NCBI GenBank assembly: GCA_040002845.1
Contig: JBDUDR010000001.1
Coordinates: 13,732-77,731 of the forward strand
Reading direction: 5' to 3'
Length of the DNA stretch: 64,000 nucleotides
Origin: JBDUDR01 sp040002845
Lineage (GTDB): Bacteria; Actinomycetota; Actinomycetes; Propionibacteriales; Nocardioidaceae
Each line of letters starts with the position of its first letter. Position 1 is the first letter of the stretch. A program made the translations under genes and the position numbers. Shown here in pieces: positions 20,051 to 29,276 of the stretch. The notes beneath the pieces are model-generated. The model saw nothing but the letters and a program-made list of their open reading frames with translations, was not told where the DNA came from and ran no database searches.

Positions 20051-22715
20051 GATCAGGCGGAGGTTCCTGACACATTTCCAGCAGCGCGACCACACCCCGG
20101 TGCCGTCGGCCTCGTTGCTGGTCGACGACCCGACCCTGCTGTTCGTGGGCGCCGGAATGGTGCCCTTCAAGCCCTACTTTCTCGGGCAGGAGGCGGCGCC
20201 GTACCGGCGGGCCGTCAGCGTGCAGAAGTGCCTCCGTACCACCGACATCGAAGAGGTCGGGAGGACCACCAGGCACGGCACCTTCTTCCAGATGTGCGGC
20301 AACTTCTCGTTCGGTGACTATTACAAGGAGCGGGCCATCGAGCTCGCCTGGGACCTGGTCACCAGGTCGCAGAACGACGGTGGCTACGGGTTGGACGAAG
20401 CCGTCCTGCTCGCCAGCGTCTATCACGAGGACGACGAGGCGATCTCGTTGTGGCGGCGCATCGCCGGCCTCCCGGACGAGCGCATAGTCCGGCTCGGGAT
20501 GAAGGACAACTTCTGGTCGATGGGAGTGCCGGGCCCTTGTGGCCCGTGTTCGGAGATCCTCATCGACCGTGGGCCTCAGTACGGCCCAGAGGGGGACATC
20601 GAGAAGGCAGGGGACCGCTACCTGGAGTTCTGGAACCTCGTGTTCATGGAGAACATCAGGGGTGAAGGCGGCGTCAAGGAGGGGTACGAGATCGTCGGCG
20701 ACCTCCCCGCCAAGAACATAGACACAGGGCTGGGGCTCGAACGCGTCGCCTACCTGCTCCAAGGCAAGGAGAACATCTACGAGATCGACGAGGTCTTCCC
20801 GGTGATCGAAACGGCGCAGCAGCTCGCGCGGCGGCCTTACGGGGCCGATCAGGAAGCCGACGTGCGCTTCCGCATCGTGTCCGACCACGTTCGGAGCGCG
20901 TTGATGCTGGTGGGCGATGGGGTGACCCCGGGGAACGAGGGCCGCGGTTACGTCCTGCGTCGGCTGATCCGCCGAGCCGTGCGGTCGATGCGGCTGCTCG
21001 GTGTCGATGACCCGACCATGCCCGAGCTGTTGCCGGTGTCGATGAACAAGATGAAGCTCTCCTATCCGGAGGTGGAGCGCGACTGGGCGCGCATCTCAGC
21101 TGTCGTCTATGCAGAGGAGGACGCGTTCCGTCAGACACTGCGCAGCGGTACGCAGATCTTCGACCAGGCGGCGGCCGAGACAAAACAGTCCGGTCGCACC
21201 GAGCTGGCCGGTGACAAGGCTTTCCAGCTGCATGACACGTTCGGGTTCCCCGTCGACCTGACCCTGGAGATGGCGGGTGAGGCGGGCCTCACGGTGGACG
21301 AGGCGGGGTTTCGCCGGCTCATGCAACAGCAGCGGGACCGAGCGAAGGCCGATGCGAAGGCCAAGAAGGGAGCGCACGCCGACACCAGCGCTTACCGCGA
21401 GATCGCCGCCGGCCTTGGGCAACCGGTCGAGTTCACTGGTTACGAGGAGGTGGACGGCGAAGCGACAGTACGCGGCCTGATCACGCCATCGGGTGTTGTC
21501 GCATCGGCCGGGCCCGGTGAGGAGATCGAGCTGGTGCTCGACCGGACGCCGTTCTATGCGGAGGCCGGTGGCCAGCTCGCCGACCAGGGCGTGATCGAAC
21601 TGGCCGACGGCGGTCGGGTGGAGGTGCTGGATGTGCAGTCACCGGTCAGCGGGCTGATCGTGCACCATGCGCGTGTGGTCGCCGGCGACGTCTCTGTCGG
21701 TGTCGGCGCACACTCGCTGGTCGACTTGGAGCGTCGACGCTCGATATCGCGCGCCCACACGGCGACTCATATGGTTCACAAGGCGTTCCGGGAGGCGTTG
21801 GGGGAAACCGCGACGCAGGCCGGTTCCGAGAACGCACCCGGACGGTTCAGGTTCGACTTCAGCGCCGCTGGAGCCGTGCCGGCCAGCGCGATGGCCGATG
21901 TCGAGGCCAGAGTGAACGATCTCGTGCTCGAAGACCTGAGGGTCCACGCGGACATCATGAGTCCCGAGCAAGCGGTCGCCGCGGGTGCGATGGCGCTGTT
22001 CGGAGAGAAGTACGGCTTGCAGGTGCGGGTGATCTCGGTAGGTGACTGGGCTCGAGAGCTGTGTGGTGGCACCCACGCGGCTCGCTCGGGACAGCTCGGG
22101 GTCATCAAGCTGCTCGGCGAGTCCTCCATCGGCGCGGGCGTGCGTCGCGTCGAGGCGCTGGTGGGCGCCGACGCGTACCGGTTCCTGGCCAAGGAGCACG
22201 TGCTGGTCGCCCAGCTAAGCGAGCTGCTGAAGTCCCGGCCCGAGGAGCTCCCGGAGCGGGTCGGCGACCTGGTCGAACGGCTGCGGACAGCGGAGAAGCA
22301 GATCGAGTCGTTCCACGCGCAGCAGCTGTTGGCTGCCGGTGCGGAGATCGCCGGCTCTGCCAAGGACGTCTTTGGAGTGGCACTCGTGGCGCACCGCGCC
22401 GACGGAGCCGGCCCGGGCGACGTGCGGAGGCTCGCACTCGACATCCGCTCGCGGCTGGCCGCCGACCGCCCGGGCGTGGTGGCCGTGGTCGGGTCGGCGA
22501 ACGGCAAGCCGGCGGTCGTGGTCGCGGTCAACGACGCTGCCAGGTCGTGGGGACTGACCGCCAGCTCGCTGATCGGCGGGGCGGCGGCGGCGCTCGGCGG
22601 CGGTGGCGGTGGCAAGGACGACGTGGCGCAGGGTGGTGGCACCAACCCCTCGGCCATCGACGACGCGCTCCGGCAGATCGAGCGCGCGGTCGGCCAGCAG
22701 GTCAGGAGGCCCTGA
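20037..22715 (+). CDS. alaS: Alanine--tRNA ligase
   Basis: 892 residues. The class II catalytic core includes RTTDIEEVGRTTRHGTFFQM and GNFSFGDYYKERAI. The editing domain has its zinc motif in HTATHMVH (about residue 573) and CGGTHAARSG (about 675), so mischarged Ser/Gly-tRNA clearance is retained. A C-terminal C-Ala domain follows with a glycine-rich stretch near 855. The length matches the family. It is followed by ruvX and mltG, its usual partners. Confidence 0.96.
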   Translation: MDTAEIRRRFLTHFQQRDHTPVPSASLLVDDPTLLFVGAGMVPFKPYFLGQEAAPYRRAVSVQKCLRTTDIEEVGRTTRHGTFFQMCGNFSFGDYYKERAIELAWDLVTRSQNDGGYGLDEAVLLASVYHEDDEAISLWRRIAGLPDERIVRLGMKDNFWSMGVPGPCGPCSEILIDRGPQYGPEGDIEKAGDRYLEFWNLVFMENIRGEGGVKEGYEIVGDLPAKNIDTGLGLERVAYLLQGKENIYEIDEVFPVIETAQQLARRPYGADQEADVRFRIVSDHVRSALMLVGDGVTPGNEGRGYVLRRLIRRAVRSMRLLGVDDPTMPELLPVSMNKMKLSYPEVERDWARISAVVYAEEDAFRQTLRSGTQIFDQAAAETKQSGRTELAGDKAFQLHDTFGFPVDLTLEMAGEAGLTVDEAGFRRLMQQQRDRAKADAKAKKGAHADTSAYREIAAGLGQPVEFTGYEEVDGEATVRGLITPSGVVASAGPGEEIELVLDRTPFYAEAGGQLADQGVIELADGGRVEVLDVQSPVSGLIVHHARVVAGDVSVGVGAHSLVDLERRRSISRAHTATHMVHKAFREALGETATQAGSENAPGRFRFDFSAAGAVPASAMADVEARVNDLVLEDLRVHADIMSPEQAVAAGAMALFGEKYGLQVRVISVGDWARELCGGTHAARSGQLGVIKLLGESSIGAGVRRVEALVGADAYRFLAKEHVLVAQLSELLKSRPEELPERVGDLVERLRTAEKQIESFHAQQLLAAGAEIAGSAKDVFGVALVAHRADGAGPGDVRRLALDIRSRLAADRPGVVAVVGSANGKPAVVVAVNDAARSWGLTASSLIGGAAAALGGGGGGKDDVAQGGGTNPSAIDDALRQIERAVGQQVRRP

Positions 22716-22719
22716 ACCG

Positions 22720-23181
22720 ATGCGGACGGGAGTGCGCCTCGGGATCGATGTCGGAGACGTGCGAATCGGGGTTGCCGAGTCAGACCCGGCCGGCTCGATC
22801 GCGACACCAGTCGAAACCGTGGTCCGCGGTGAGGGCGACCTGGAACGGCTGGTCGCGATCGTCGCCGACCGGCAGCCGGTGGAGGTGGTCGTCGGGCTCC
22901 CCCGCTCGCTGTCAGGTGCGGAGGGCACTGCGGCGCTCCGGGTTCGGGAGTACGCTGCCGCTCTGGCGGCTGCGATCGACCCGGTGCCGCTGCGACTGGT
23001 CGATGAGCGCTTGACCACCGTGACCGCCGAGCGCCAACTGCGTGACCGGGGGAGGAAGGGAGCCCGTCGCCGAGCCGTTGTCGACCAGGCGGCCGCGGTG
23101 GTGATCTTGCAGTACGCCTTGGACACAGAACAGTCTGCGGGGGCCGTGCCAGGGGAGACCCTCGACCTAGGACACATGTGA
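22720..23181 (+). CDS. ruvX: Putative pre-16S rRNA nuclease / Holliday junction resolvase-like (YqgF)
   Basis: 153 residues of the RNase H-like YqgF family. The first catalytic Asp is in RLGIDVGDVRIGVA, the Glu is in LVDERLTTVTAERQL and the last Asp is in AVVDQAAAVVILQ. The family is linked to 16S rRNA 5'-end maturation. AGGAGG (22704-22709) precedes the ATG, and the longer upstream frame lies inside alaS. The stop overlaps mltG. Confidence 0.92.
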   Translation: MRTGVRLGIDVGDVRIGVAESDPAGSIATPVETVVRGEGDLERLVAIVADRQPVEVVVGLPRSLSGAEGTAALRVREYAAALAAAIDPVPLRLVDERLTTVTAERQLRDRGRKGARRRAVVDQAAAVVILQYALDTEQSAGAVPGETLDLGHM

Positions 23182-24278
23182 GCGACCTCGGACTGAAGCT
23201 CGACACGCCAAAGCGTCATCGGTCCAAGCAGCACGGACAGGGGCGTGGCTGTCTGGCCGTGTCCCTGGCCCTGGTGATCTTGCTGGCTGCCGGCGGTTTC
23301 GTCGTACTCAAGGGCCGTGACTACATCGCAGGCCTGCTGTCCCCGCCGGCGGACTACACCGGCGCCGGACATGGCACTGTCACGGTGGTAGTGCATTCCG
23401 GTGACACCGCAACCGACATCGGCGAGACGCTGCTCAACACAGGAGTGGTCAAGAGCGTCGAGGCGTTCACCGACGCCGCTCGTGAGAACCCCGCGTCACG
23501 GTCGATCCAGGTCGGAGCATATCGGCTGAAGTTAGAACTTCCGGCCAAAGCGGCGCTCAGTATGTTGCTCGATTCGAACAACCGGCTGGCGATCTCGGTC
23601 ACCATCCCCGAGGGCTACACGGTCGACCAGATCGTCGAGGCGATCTCCTCCGACACGAAGTTCTCCAGGGACCAGGTCAAAACGGCGCTCGGGCAGCTGC
23701 GGCTGCCCGACTACGCGGGCGGCAACCCGGAGGGGTTCCTGTTTCCGGCGAGCTATCCGATCGGGCCCGACACGACCGCCAGAAGCCTGCTGCAGTCGAT
23801 GGTGACCAAGTTCGACCAGGTCAGCCGCGATGTCGGACTTACGCGGGGCGCTGCTGCCCTCGGCCGGACGCCGCGCCAGATCGTGACGATCGCGAGCCTG
23901 GTGCAGGGGGAGGCACGCTTGCCGAAGGACTTCGGCAAGGTGGCCAGGGTGGTCTATGACCGGCTCCACATCGGCATGAAGCTGCAGTTCGACTCGACGA
24001 TCCACTATGCCGTGGGCAAGGACGGTGACGTCGCGACGACACCACACGACCGCGCCGTCGACTCGCCGTACAACACCTACAAGTACCCCGGACTGCCGCC
24101 GGGTGCCATCAACTCTCCAGGGGCCGCCGCGCTCCGTGCGGCGCTGCACCCAACGCGTGGGCAGTGGCTCTATTTCGTGACCGTGAACACCGAGACCGGC
24201 AGGACTTTGTTCGCTGACACCTACGCTCAACATCTCCGGAACGTCGACAAGTGGTGTTCAAACTCTGACGAATGCTGA
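23178..24278 (+). CDS. mltG: Endolytic murein transglycosylase MltG
   Basis: 366 residues. A short basic cytoplasmic start is followed by one transmembrane helix (about 25-44), a LysM-like region, and the YceG/MltG catalytic domain with IPEGYTVDQIVEAI and the active-site stretch IASLVQGEARLPKDFGKVA, where the Glu of QGEA aligns with the catalytic residue. DSTIHYAVGK and YNTYKYPGLPPGAI are further family motifs. It cuts nascent glycan strands in the cell wall. The GTG start overlaps ruvX by 4 bases. Confidence 0.94.
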   Translation: MSDLGLKLDTPKRHRSKQHGQGRGCLAVSLALVILLAAGGFVVLKGRDYIAGLLSPPADYTGAGHGTVTVVVHSGDTATDIGETLLNTGVVKSVEAFTDAARENPASRSIQVGAYRLKLELPAKAALSMLLDSNNRLAISVTIPEGYTVDQIVEAISSDTKFSRDQVKTALGQLRLPDYAGGNPEGFLFPASYPIGPDTTARSLLQSMVTKFDQVSRDVGLTRGAAALGRTPRQIVTIASLVQGEARLPKDFGKVARVVYDRLHIGMKLQFDSTIHYAVGKDGDVATTPHDRAVDSPYNTYKYPGLPPGAINSPGAAALRAALHPTRGQWLYFVTVNTETGRTLFADTYAQHLRNVDKWCSNSDEC

Positions 24279-25111
24279 TGCGCTGCGCCGTCTTGGGTAG
24301 CCCGATCGCCCACTCGCTGTCTCCGGTGCTGCACCGAGCGGCATACGACGCCCTGGGCGTCACCGGATGGCGTTATGACGCCTACGACGTCGGCCAGGCC
24401 GGGCTGCGGCCGTTCATCGAGAGTCTCGACCACACCTGGCGCGGGCTCTCACTCACCATGCCCCTGAAGCGAGCGATCCTGCCGCTGCTCGATGATGTAC
24501 GCGAAACGGCACGGATCGCCGGTGTGGCCAACACGGTCCTGATCGACTCGGCCGGCCGGCGGACCGGCGAGAACACCGACACCCCGGGGATGGTGAACGC
24601 CCTGCGTGCGGCCGGCGTGGACCGGGTCGAGTCGGCGGTGGTCGCCGGTGCCGGAGCGACCGCGGCTTCTGTGGTCCTCGCACTGCACCGTCTCGGGGTT
24701 CACGAGATCCTCCTGTTGGCACGCGCGCCAGCGAAGGCCGCCGGAGTGCAGGAATTGGCGAGCCGGCTGGGCGTAAGACTGCGAGTGCTGGAGCTCACGG
24801 CCGGGCACGCGTCTGCGGACCTGCTGGTGTCAACCCTGCCGGCCGATGCCAGTCCGGCTGGCCTCGCGGGCGTCGCACCTGTGGTGTTCGACGTCGTCTA
24901 TCGACCCTGGCCGACGCCGCTTGTCGAGGCGGCCGCACAACGTGGGGCGTTGACGCTCGGTGGACTGGATCTCCTCGTTCACCAGGCCGCCCTGCAGGTG
25001 GAGGAGATGCTGGAGGTTCGGGTCGCCCCGCTGGAGCAGATGATGGTCGCCGGCCGGCTAGCCCTCGCCGATCAGGCAACCAGCCGGACGGCTGAAGCGT
25101 CTGGTGATTGA
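24272..25111 (+). CDS. aroE: Shikimate dehydrogenase
   Basis: 279 residues. It reduces 3-dehydroshikimate in aromatic amino acid synthesis. The substrate domain has GSPIAHSLSPVLHRAAY and SLTMPLK; the conserved NTD motif is in GENTDTPGM. The NADP domain has the glycine loop GAGATA. The 5' end overlaps mltG by 7 bases. The usual next gene in this lineage is the prepilin peptidase, but here a flavin oxidase gene intervenes. Confidence 0.94.
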   Translation: MLMRCAVLGSPIAHSLSPVLHRAAYDALGVTGWRYDAYDVGQAGLRPFIESLDHTWRGLSLTMPLKRAILPLLDDVRETARIAGVANTVLIDSAGRRTGENTDTPGMVNALRAAGVDRVESAVVAGAGATAASVVLALHRLGVHEILLLARAPAKAAGVQELASRLGVRLRVLELTAGHASADLLVSTLPADASPAGLAGVAPVVFDVVYRPWPTPLVEAAAQRGALTLGGLDLLVHQAALQVEEMLEVRVAPLEQMMVAGRLALADQATSRTAEASGD

Positions 25112-25153
25112 CTCGAGCGCACGGGAGTCCGCTCAGACCGCGGGGAGGTCATC

Positions 25154-26713
25154 ATGGGAAACGCCATGGAAGCCGCTGGCGCGACGCTCGTGCGGAGACG
25201 CAGTGTGCTGCAGGCGGGTGCGACGACGGTGGTGGCGGCCGCGCTGGGGGCGACTGCCTGCAAGGCGGACGGTAGTCGAGCCCCCCGGCTGGCTTCAACG
25301 ACCGCGGCGGGGGGTCCGTCCGGCGCTGACTGGCATGCACTCGCGGCGAGTCTGGACGGGGACCTCGTGCGTCCGGCCGACTCTGACTATGACGCTGCCC
25401 GCCGACTGTTCAACCCGAGGTTCGACGGCATCAGGCCGGCGGCTGTTGTCGAAGCGGCCAACCCCCATGACATCGCGGAGGCGATCCGGTTCGCCCGCAA
25501 GTTCGACCTGGTCGCGAGGCCACGCTCGGGTGGACATTCGTACGTCGGCGTTTCTACCGCGGCGAGCGGCATCGTCCTCGACGTCGGGCGCATGCGGGGT
25601 GTCGACTATGACGCCGGCAGTAAGTCCGCGGTGGTACGCGCCGGGTCCCGGTTGTTCGACGTACACGAAGCTCTGGAGGCGCACAACCGGTCCGTGCCCA
25701 CCGGCACGTGTCCGACGGTGGGTGCCGCCGGACTCACCCTCGGCGGTGGCGTCGGAGTCGAGGGACGTGCCAACGGCCTGACCTGCGACGCGGTGCAGGC
25801 GCTGACACTCGTAACGGCGGCCGGCACGATTCTCCAGGTCGACGCTGACCACCATCCGGACCTGTTCTGGGCGCACCGCGGAGGTGGCGGTGGCAATTTC
25901 GGAGTGCTGACCTCGATGCGGATGCGCACGTTCGCGGCCCACCGGATGGGCTTCTACTTCGTGTCATGGTCGCCTTCCCAGGCGGTGTCGGTCATTCGTG
26001 GCTGGCAGCGCCGGGTCTCCACGATGCCTCGCTCGGCGTGGGCCAACGTCCATCTGGAAGCTGCCTCCGACGGTTCGGTGGCGATCCGGGTCGTTGGTGT
26101 CTCGCTGACCGGTGACGGCGGACCGGAGGCGCACGGGCTCATCAACGCGGTGGGCCACCAGCCCACCAGCTTGTCGACCTTCTCCCGATCGCACGAGGAC
26201 GGCATCAAGTTGCTGGCGGGGTGCTCCACGCGGAGCGACCAGCAGTGTCACCTGCCACCTCGCGGCAATCTGTCGCGGGAGGCCTTCGCGGCCGGCAGCG
26301 ACGTGCTGGGCGGGCCGTTGACAACGCCACAGGCATCGCGCCTGGTCGCCGCGGTGCGTCTTCGAGCCGGCTCGGGAGGCAGTGTCGCGGTCATCCTCGA
26401 TCCATTGGGCGGTGCTGTCGCGGACCTGGGCCCGGCAGCGACCGCGTTTCGCTGGCGAGACGCGCTGGCGACCGTGCAGTGGTACATCGGGCTGCCCGAG
26501 CACCCGACCGGCTCCCAGGTCAGGCAGGCCTACCACTGGATCAACCATTCGGGTCACCCGGCGCTGCACGGCGCCTCCGTCGGTGCGTACGTCAACTACC
26601 TCGAGCCGGGGCGTTCGGTGGGCTCGTACTACGGGAGGAACCTGGCCCGGCTCCGCAAGGTCAAGGCCCGTTACGACCCGTCCGGGTTCTTCCGCTCGCG
26701 CTACACCGTGTGA
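25154..26713 (+). CDS. Exported FAD-linked oxidase (berberine-bridge-like, bicovalent flavin)
   Basis: 519 residues. The N-terminus has a twin-arginine-like motif (RRRSVLQAG), a hydrophobic stretch, and a possible lipobox ending in GATAC. The FAD_binding_4 domain contains RSGGHSY, whose His is the usual 8-alpha-histidyl attachment, and GTCPTVGAAGLTLGGGVG, whose Cys is the usual 6-S-cysteinyl attachment; both are present, so the flavin is probably doubly linked. The C-terminal BBE motif is YDPSGFFRS. Substrates of such oxidases include sugars and alkaloid-like compounds and cannot be predicted here. A strong site GGGGAGG (25142-25148) precedes the ATG. Confidence 0.85.
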   Translation: MGNAMEAAGATLVRRRSVLQAGATTVVAAALGATACKADGSRAPRLASTTAAGGPSGADWHALAASLDGDLVRPADSDYDAARRLFNPRFDGIRPAAVVEAANPHDIAEAIRFARKFDLVARPRSGGHSYVGVSTAASGIVLDVGRMRGVDYDAGSKSAVVRAGSRLFDVHEALEAHNRSVPTGTCPTVGAAGLTLGGGVGVEGRANGLTCDAVQALTLVTAAGTILQVDADHHPDLFWAHRGGGGGNFGVLTSMRMRTFAAHRMGFYFVSWSPSQAVSVIRGWQRRVSTMPRSAWANVHLEAASDGSVAIRVVGVSLTGDGGPEAHGLINAVGHQPTSLSTFSRSHEDGIKLLAGCSTRSDQQCHLPPRGNLSREAFAAGSDVLGGPLTTPQASRLVAAVRLRAGSGGSVAVILDPLGGAVADLGPAATAFRWRDALATVQWYIGLPEHPTGSQVRQAYHWINHSGHPALHGASVGAYVNYLEPGRSVGSYYGRNLARLRKVKARYDPSGFFRSRYTV

Positions 26714-26752
26714 TCCGCGCCTAGCCCGTTGGTGTCCACAGGGCCGCCGTCG

Positions 26753-26772
26753 GCCGGCCGGCAGCGGCCGGC
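26753..26772 (+). terminator. GC-rich hairpin after the flavin oxidase gene
   Basis: GCCGGCCG (26753-26760) and CGGCCGGC (26765-26772) form a perfect 8-bp stem with a 4-base loop, between the oxidase stop and the prepilin peptidase start. No T-run follows, as is usual for actinobacterial terminators. Confidence 0.45.
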
Positions 26773-26790
26773 GATCACTAGGCTCCTGGC

Positions 26791-27525
26791 GTGAGTGGAC
26801 ACCTGGCCGCTGCGGTCGTGGCATCTGTGGCGTTCGGGGCCGTGGCCGGTTCCGCAGTCCCGCGGGTGGTCCGAAGCCTCCCTGAGCCAAGTCCTGCCGC
26901 CGATGGCGTGGTCGCGGCGGCGCGAACCGGCGCCACGGTCTCCTACCAGGAGCTGGGGGGCACACCCGGCCTGCGGTGGGGGTTCGCAGCCGCAGGCGCT
27001 CTCACGTGTGCCTGCGTAGCGTTCCGACTGGGCTCCTCCGCGGTGCTCCCTGCCTGGCTGTACGTCGCGCTCGTAGGGCTGTTGCTCGCCTGGGTCGACT
27101 CACGCACGTGCCTGCTGCCGACACGGATCATTGGTCCCTCCTACGTGGTGGTCACCGCGCTGCTTGTGCTGGCGTCGGCGGTCGACGACGACTGGGCCGC
27201 CCTGGGGCGAGCCGGCCTGGGCTGGGGCCTGGGCGGCGGAACCTTCTTTCTGATGTGGTTCATCTATCCCAAGGGTCTGGGGTACGGCGACGTGCGCCTG
27301 GCCGGCCTGCTGTCGATGGCGCTGGCCTGGGTTGGCTGGGCCGAGTTCGCGGTCGGGATATACGCGGGCTTCCTCCTCGGTGGGGTGGTCGGAGGCGCGC
27401 TCGTGCTGGCCCGGGTCGTGGACCGCCGGCGCTACCCGTTCGGACCGTTCATGGTGCTCGGCGCGCTGCTCGGCCTGGCATTCGGCCAGGCGCTTGCCGA
27501 CTGGTACGCCAACCTGGGCGGCTGA
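26791..27525 (+). CDS. A24-family prepilin peptidase
   Basis: 244 residues and about seven hydrophobic segments. The two catalytic aspartates of the TFPP family are in WVDSRTCLLPTRI (about residue 101) and GLGYGDVRLAGLL (about 168). The four-Cys N-methylation domain of full-size PilD is absent; the N-terminal region is instead Ala/Pro-rich. It processes type IV pilin or Tad-type pilin leaders, but no pilin genes are in this window. It is a normal neighbour of aroE and aroC in actinobacteria. The start is GTG. Confidence 0.88.
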   Translation: MSGHLAAAVVASVAFGAVAGSAVPRVVRSLPEPSPAADGVVAAARTGATVSYQELGGTPGLRWGFAAAGALTCACVAFRLGSSAVLPAWLYVALVGLLLAWVDSRTCLLPTRIIGPSYVVVTALLVLASAVDDDWAALGRAGLGWGLGGGTFFLMWFIYPKGLGYGDVRLAGLLSMALAWVGWAEFAVGIYAGFLLGGVVGGALVLARVVDRRRYPFGPFMVLGALLGLAFGQALADWYANLGG

Positions 27526-27597
27526 GTGTCATGTGCGCGGATCCGCTCGCGCAGATCGGGCGGAGCACCGGCTGGTCGACATGGGAGACTTTGCACC

Positions 27598-28776
27598 ATG
27601 CTGCGCTGGCTCACCGCAGGCGAATCCCACGGCCAAGCCCTCATCGCCGTACTCGAGGGGCTGCCCGCCGACGTCGCCATCACCTCCGCACGGATGGCCG
27701 AGGTGTTGGCCCGGCGGCGACTGGGATACGGCCGCGGTGCCCGGATGTCGTTCGAGCAAGACGAGGTTGCGTTCCTTTCGGGGGTTCGGCACGGTCGTAC
27801 GCTGGGCAGCCCGATCACCGTCCGGGTGGGCAACACCGAGTGGCCGAAGTGGGAGCACGTCATGTCGGCCGATCCGGTGGACCAGGAGGTGCTCGAGGGG
27901 CTGGCCCGAAATGCAGCACTGACCAGGCCACGCCCCGGACATGCCGACCTGGTCGGGATGCAGAAGTACGATTTCACCGACGCGCGACCGGTGCTGGAGC
28001 GCGCCAGCGCCCGAGAGACGGCTGCCAGAGTTGCGTTGGGAGCGGTCGCCGCCGCGTTCCTGCATCAGGCTTACGGCATAACCTTGGTCTCGCATGTGGT
28101 GTCGATCGGCACCGTGGAGGCGCCGGTCGGGTCAACCCCGTCGACCGGCGACGTGGCCTACCTCGACGGCGACCCCGTACGGTGTCTGGATCCAGATGCC
28201 AGCAAGTCGATGGTCAGCGAGATCGATACGGCTCGCAAGGACGGTGACACGCTGGGGGGCGTGGTCGAGGTGGTGGTGCATGCGCTCCCTCCCGGCCTGG
28301 GCAGTCACGTCCACTGGGATCGACGGCTCGACTCGCGGCTGGCAGGGGCGCTGATGGGCATCCAGGCGATCAAGGGCGTCGAGGTCGGTGCCGGCTTCGA
28401 GTTGGCGCGCACCCGCGGGTCGGTGGCGCACGACGAGATCGTGAACACCGCCGAGGGCATCAGGCGCACCTCGGGCCGGTCAGGTGGGACCGAGGGGGGA
28501 ATGTCCACCGGTGAGCCTCTTCGGGTGCGGGCCGCCATGAAGCCGATCTCCACTGTCCCGCGGGCCCTGCGTACCGTCGACGTGGCCACCGGTTCGGATG
28601 CGGTGGCGCACCATCAGCGATCCGACGTCTGCGCTGTCCCGGCTGCTGCCGTGGTCGCCGAGGCGATGGTCGGGCTGGTCCTCGCCGACGCCGCGCTGGA
28701 GAAGTTCGGGGGCGACTCGGTGGGCGAGACGCGTCGCAACCATGCCGGCTACCTCGCGGCCCTGAGGTACCGGTGA
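27598..28776 (+). CDS. aroC: Chorismate synthase
   Basis: 392 residues. It makes chorismate from EPSP and needs reduced FMN. Family signatures are [18 protein letters not shown] near the N-terminus, [32 protein letters not shown] and [27 protein letters not shown] residues near 300. The frame is open upstream, but the ATG at 27598 gives the standard N-terminus [11 protein letters not shown]. The stop overlaps aroK. Confidence 0.95.
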   Translation: MLRWLTAGESHGQALIAVLEGLPADVAITSARMAEVLARRRLGYGRGARMSFEQDEVAFLSGVRHGRTLGSPITVRVGNTEWPKWEHVMSADPVDQEVLEGLARNAALTRPRPGHADLVGMQKYDFTDARPVLERASARETAARVALGAVAAAFLHQAYGITLVSHVVSIGTVEAPVGSTPSTGDVAYLDGDPVRCLDPDASKSMVSEIDTARKDGDTLGGVVEVVVHALPPGLGSHVHWDRRLDSRLAGALMGIQAIKGVEVGAGFELARTRGSVAHDEIVNTAEGIRRTSGRSGGTEGGMSTGEPLRVRAAMKPISTVPRALRTVDVATGSDAVAHHQRSDVCAVPAAAVVAEAMVGLVLADAALEKFGGDSVGETRRNHAGYLAALRYR

Positions 28777-29276
28777 GCCCGGTGGTCGTCTTGGTAGGCC
28801 CACCAGGTTCCGGCAAGACCACGGTCGGGGGGTTGCTCGCGCACCGCCTGGGCGTGGACTTTCGTGACACCGACGCCGACATCGAGGCGCTCGAGGGAAA
28901 ACAGATCGCGGAGATCTTCGTCGACGACGGGGAGGAGCGCTTCCGGAAGCTCGAACGTGATGCGGTTGCGGCTGCGCTTCGCGAGCACGACGGTGTTCTC
29001 GCCGTGGGTGGCGGCGCGGTGACGTCAGACGAGACCCGCGGTCTGCTGACCTCGGCGCAGGTTGTGTTCCTTGACGTAGGGCTGGCGCACGCTTCGTCGC
29101 GGGTTGGGCTCGGCACGTCTCGTCCCTTGCTCTTGGGCAACGTCCGGGCCCAGCTCAAGCGGCTTCTCGACGAGCGGCGGCCGCTCTACGCCGAGATCGC
29201 CGACAGCGTCGTCGGCACCGATGGTCTGGATCCGGCTCAAGTCACCGAGCTCGTAGCAGCCAGGGTCAGCGCGTGA
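28773..29276 (+). CDS. aroK: Shikimate kinase
   Basis: 167 residues. The P-loop is GPPGSGKTT, the substrate-binding Asp/Arg region is FRDTDADIE and EERFRKLE, and the glycine triplet is in AVGGGAV. The lid is RPLL. The GTG start overlaps aroC, and the stop overlaps aroB, so aroC-aroK-aroB form one coupled unit. Confidence 0.94.
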   Translation: MSPVVVLVGPPGSGKTTVGGLLAHRLGVDFRDTDADIEALEGKQIAEIFVDDGEERFRKLERDAVAAALREHDGVLAVGGGAVTSDETRGLLTSAQVVFLDVGLAHASSRVGLGTSRPLLLGNVRAQLKRLLDERRPLYAEIADSVVGTDGLDPAQVTELVAARVSA

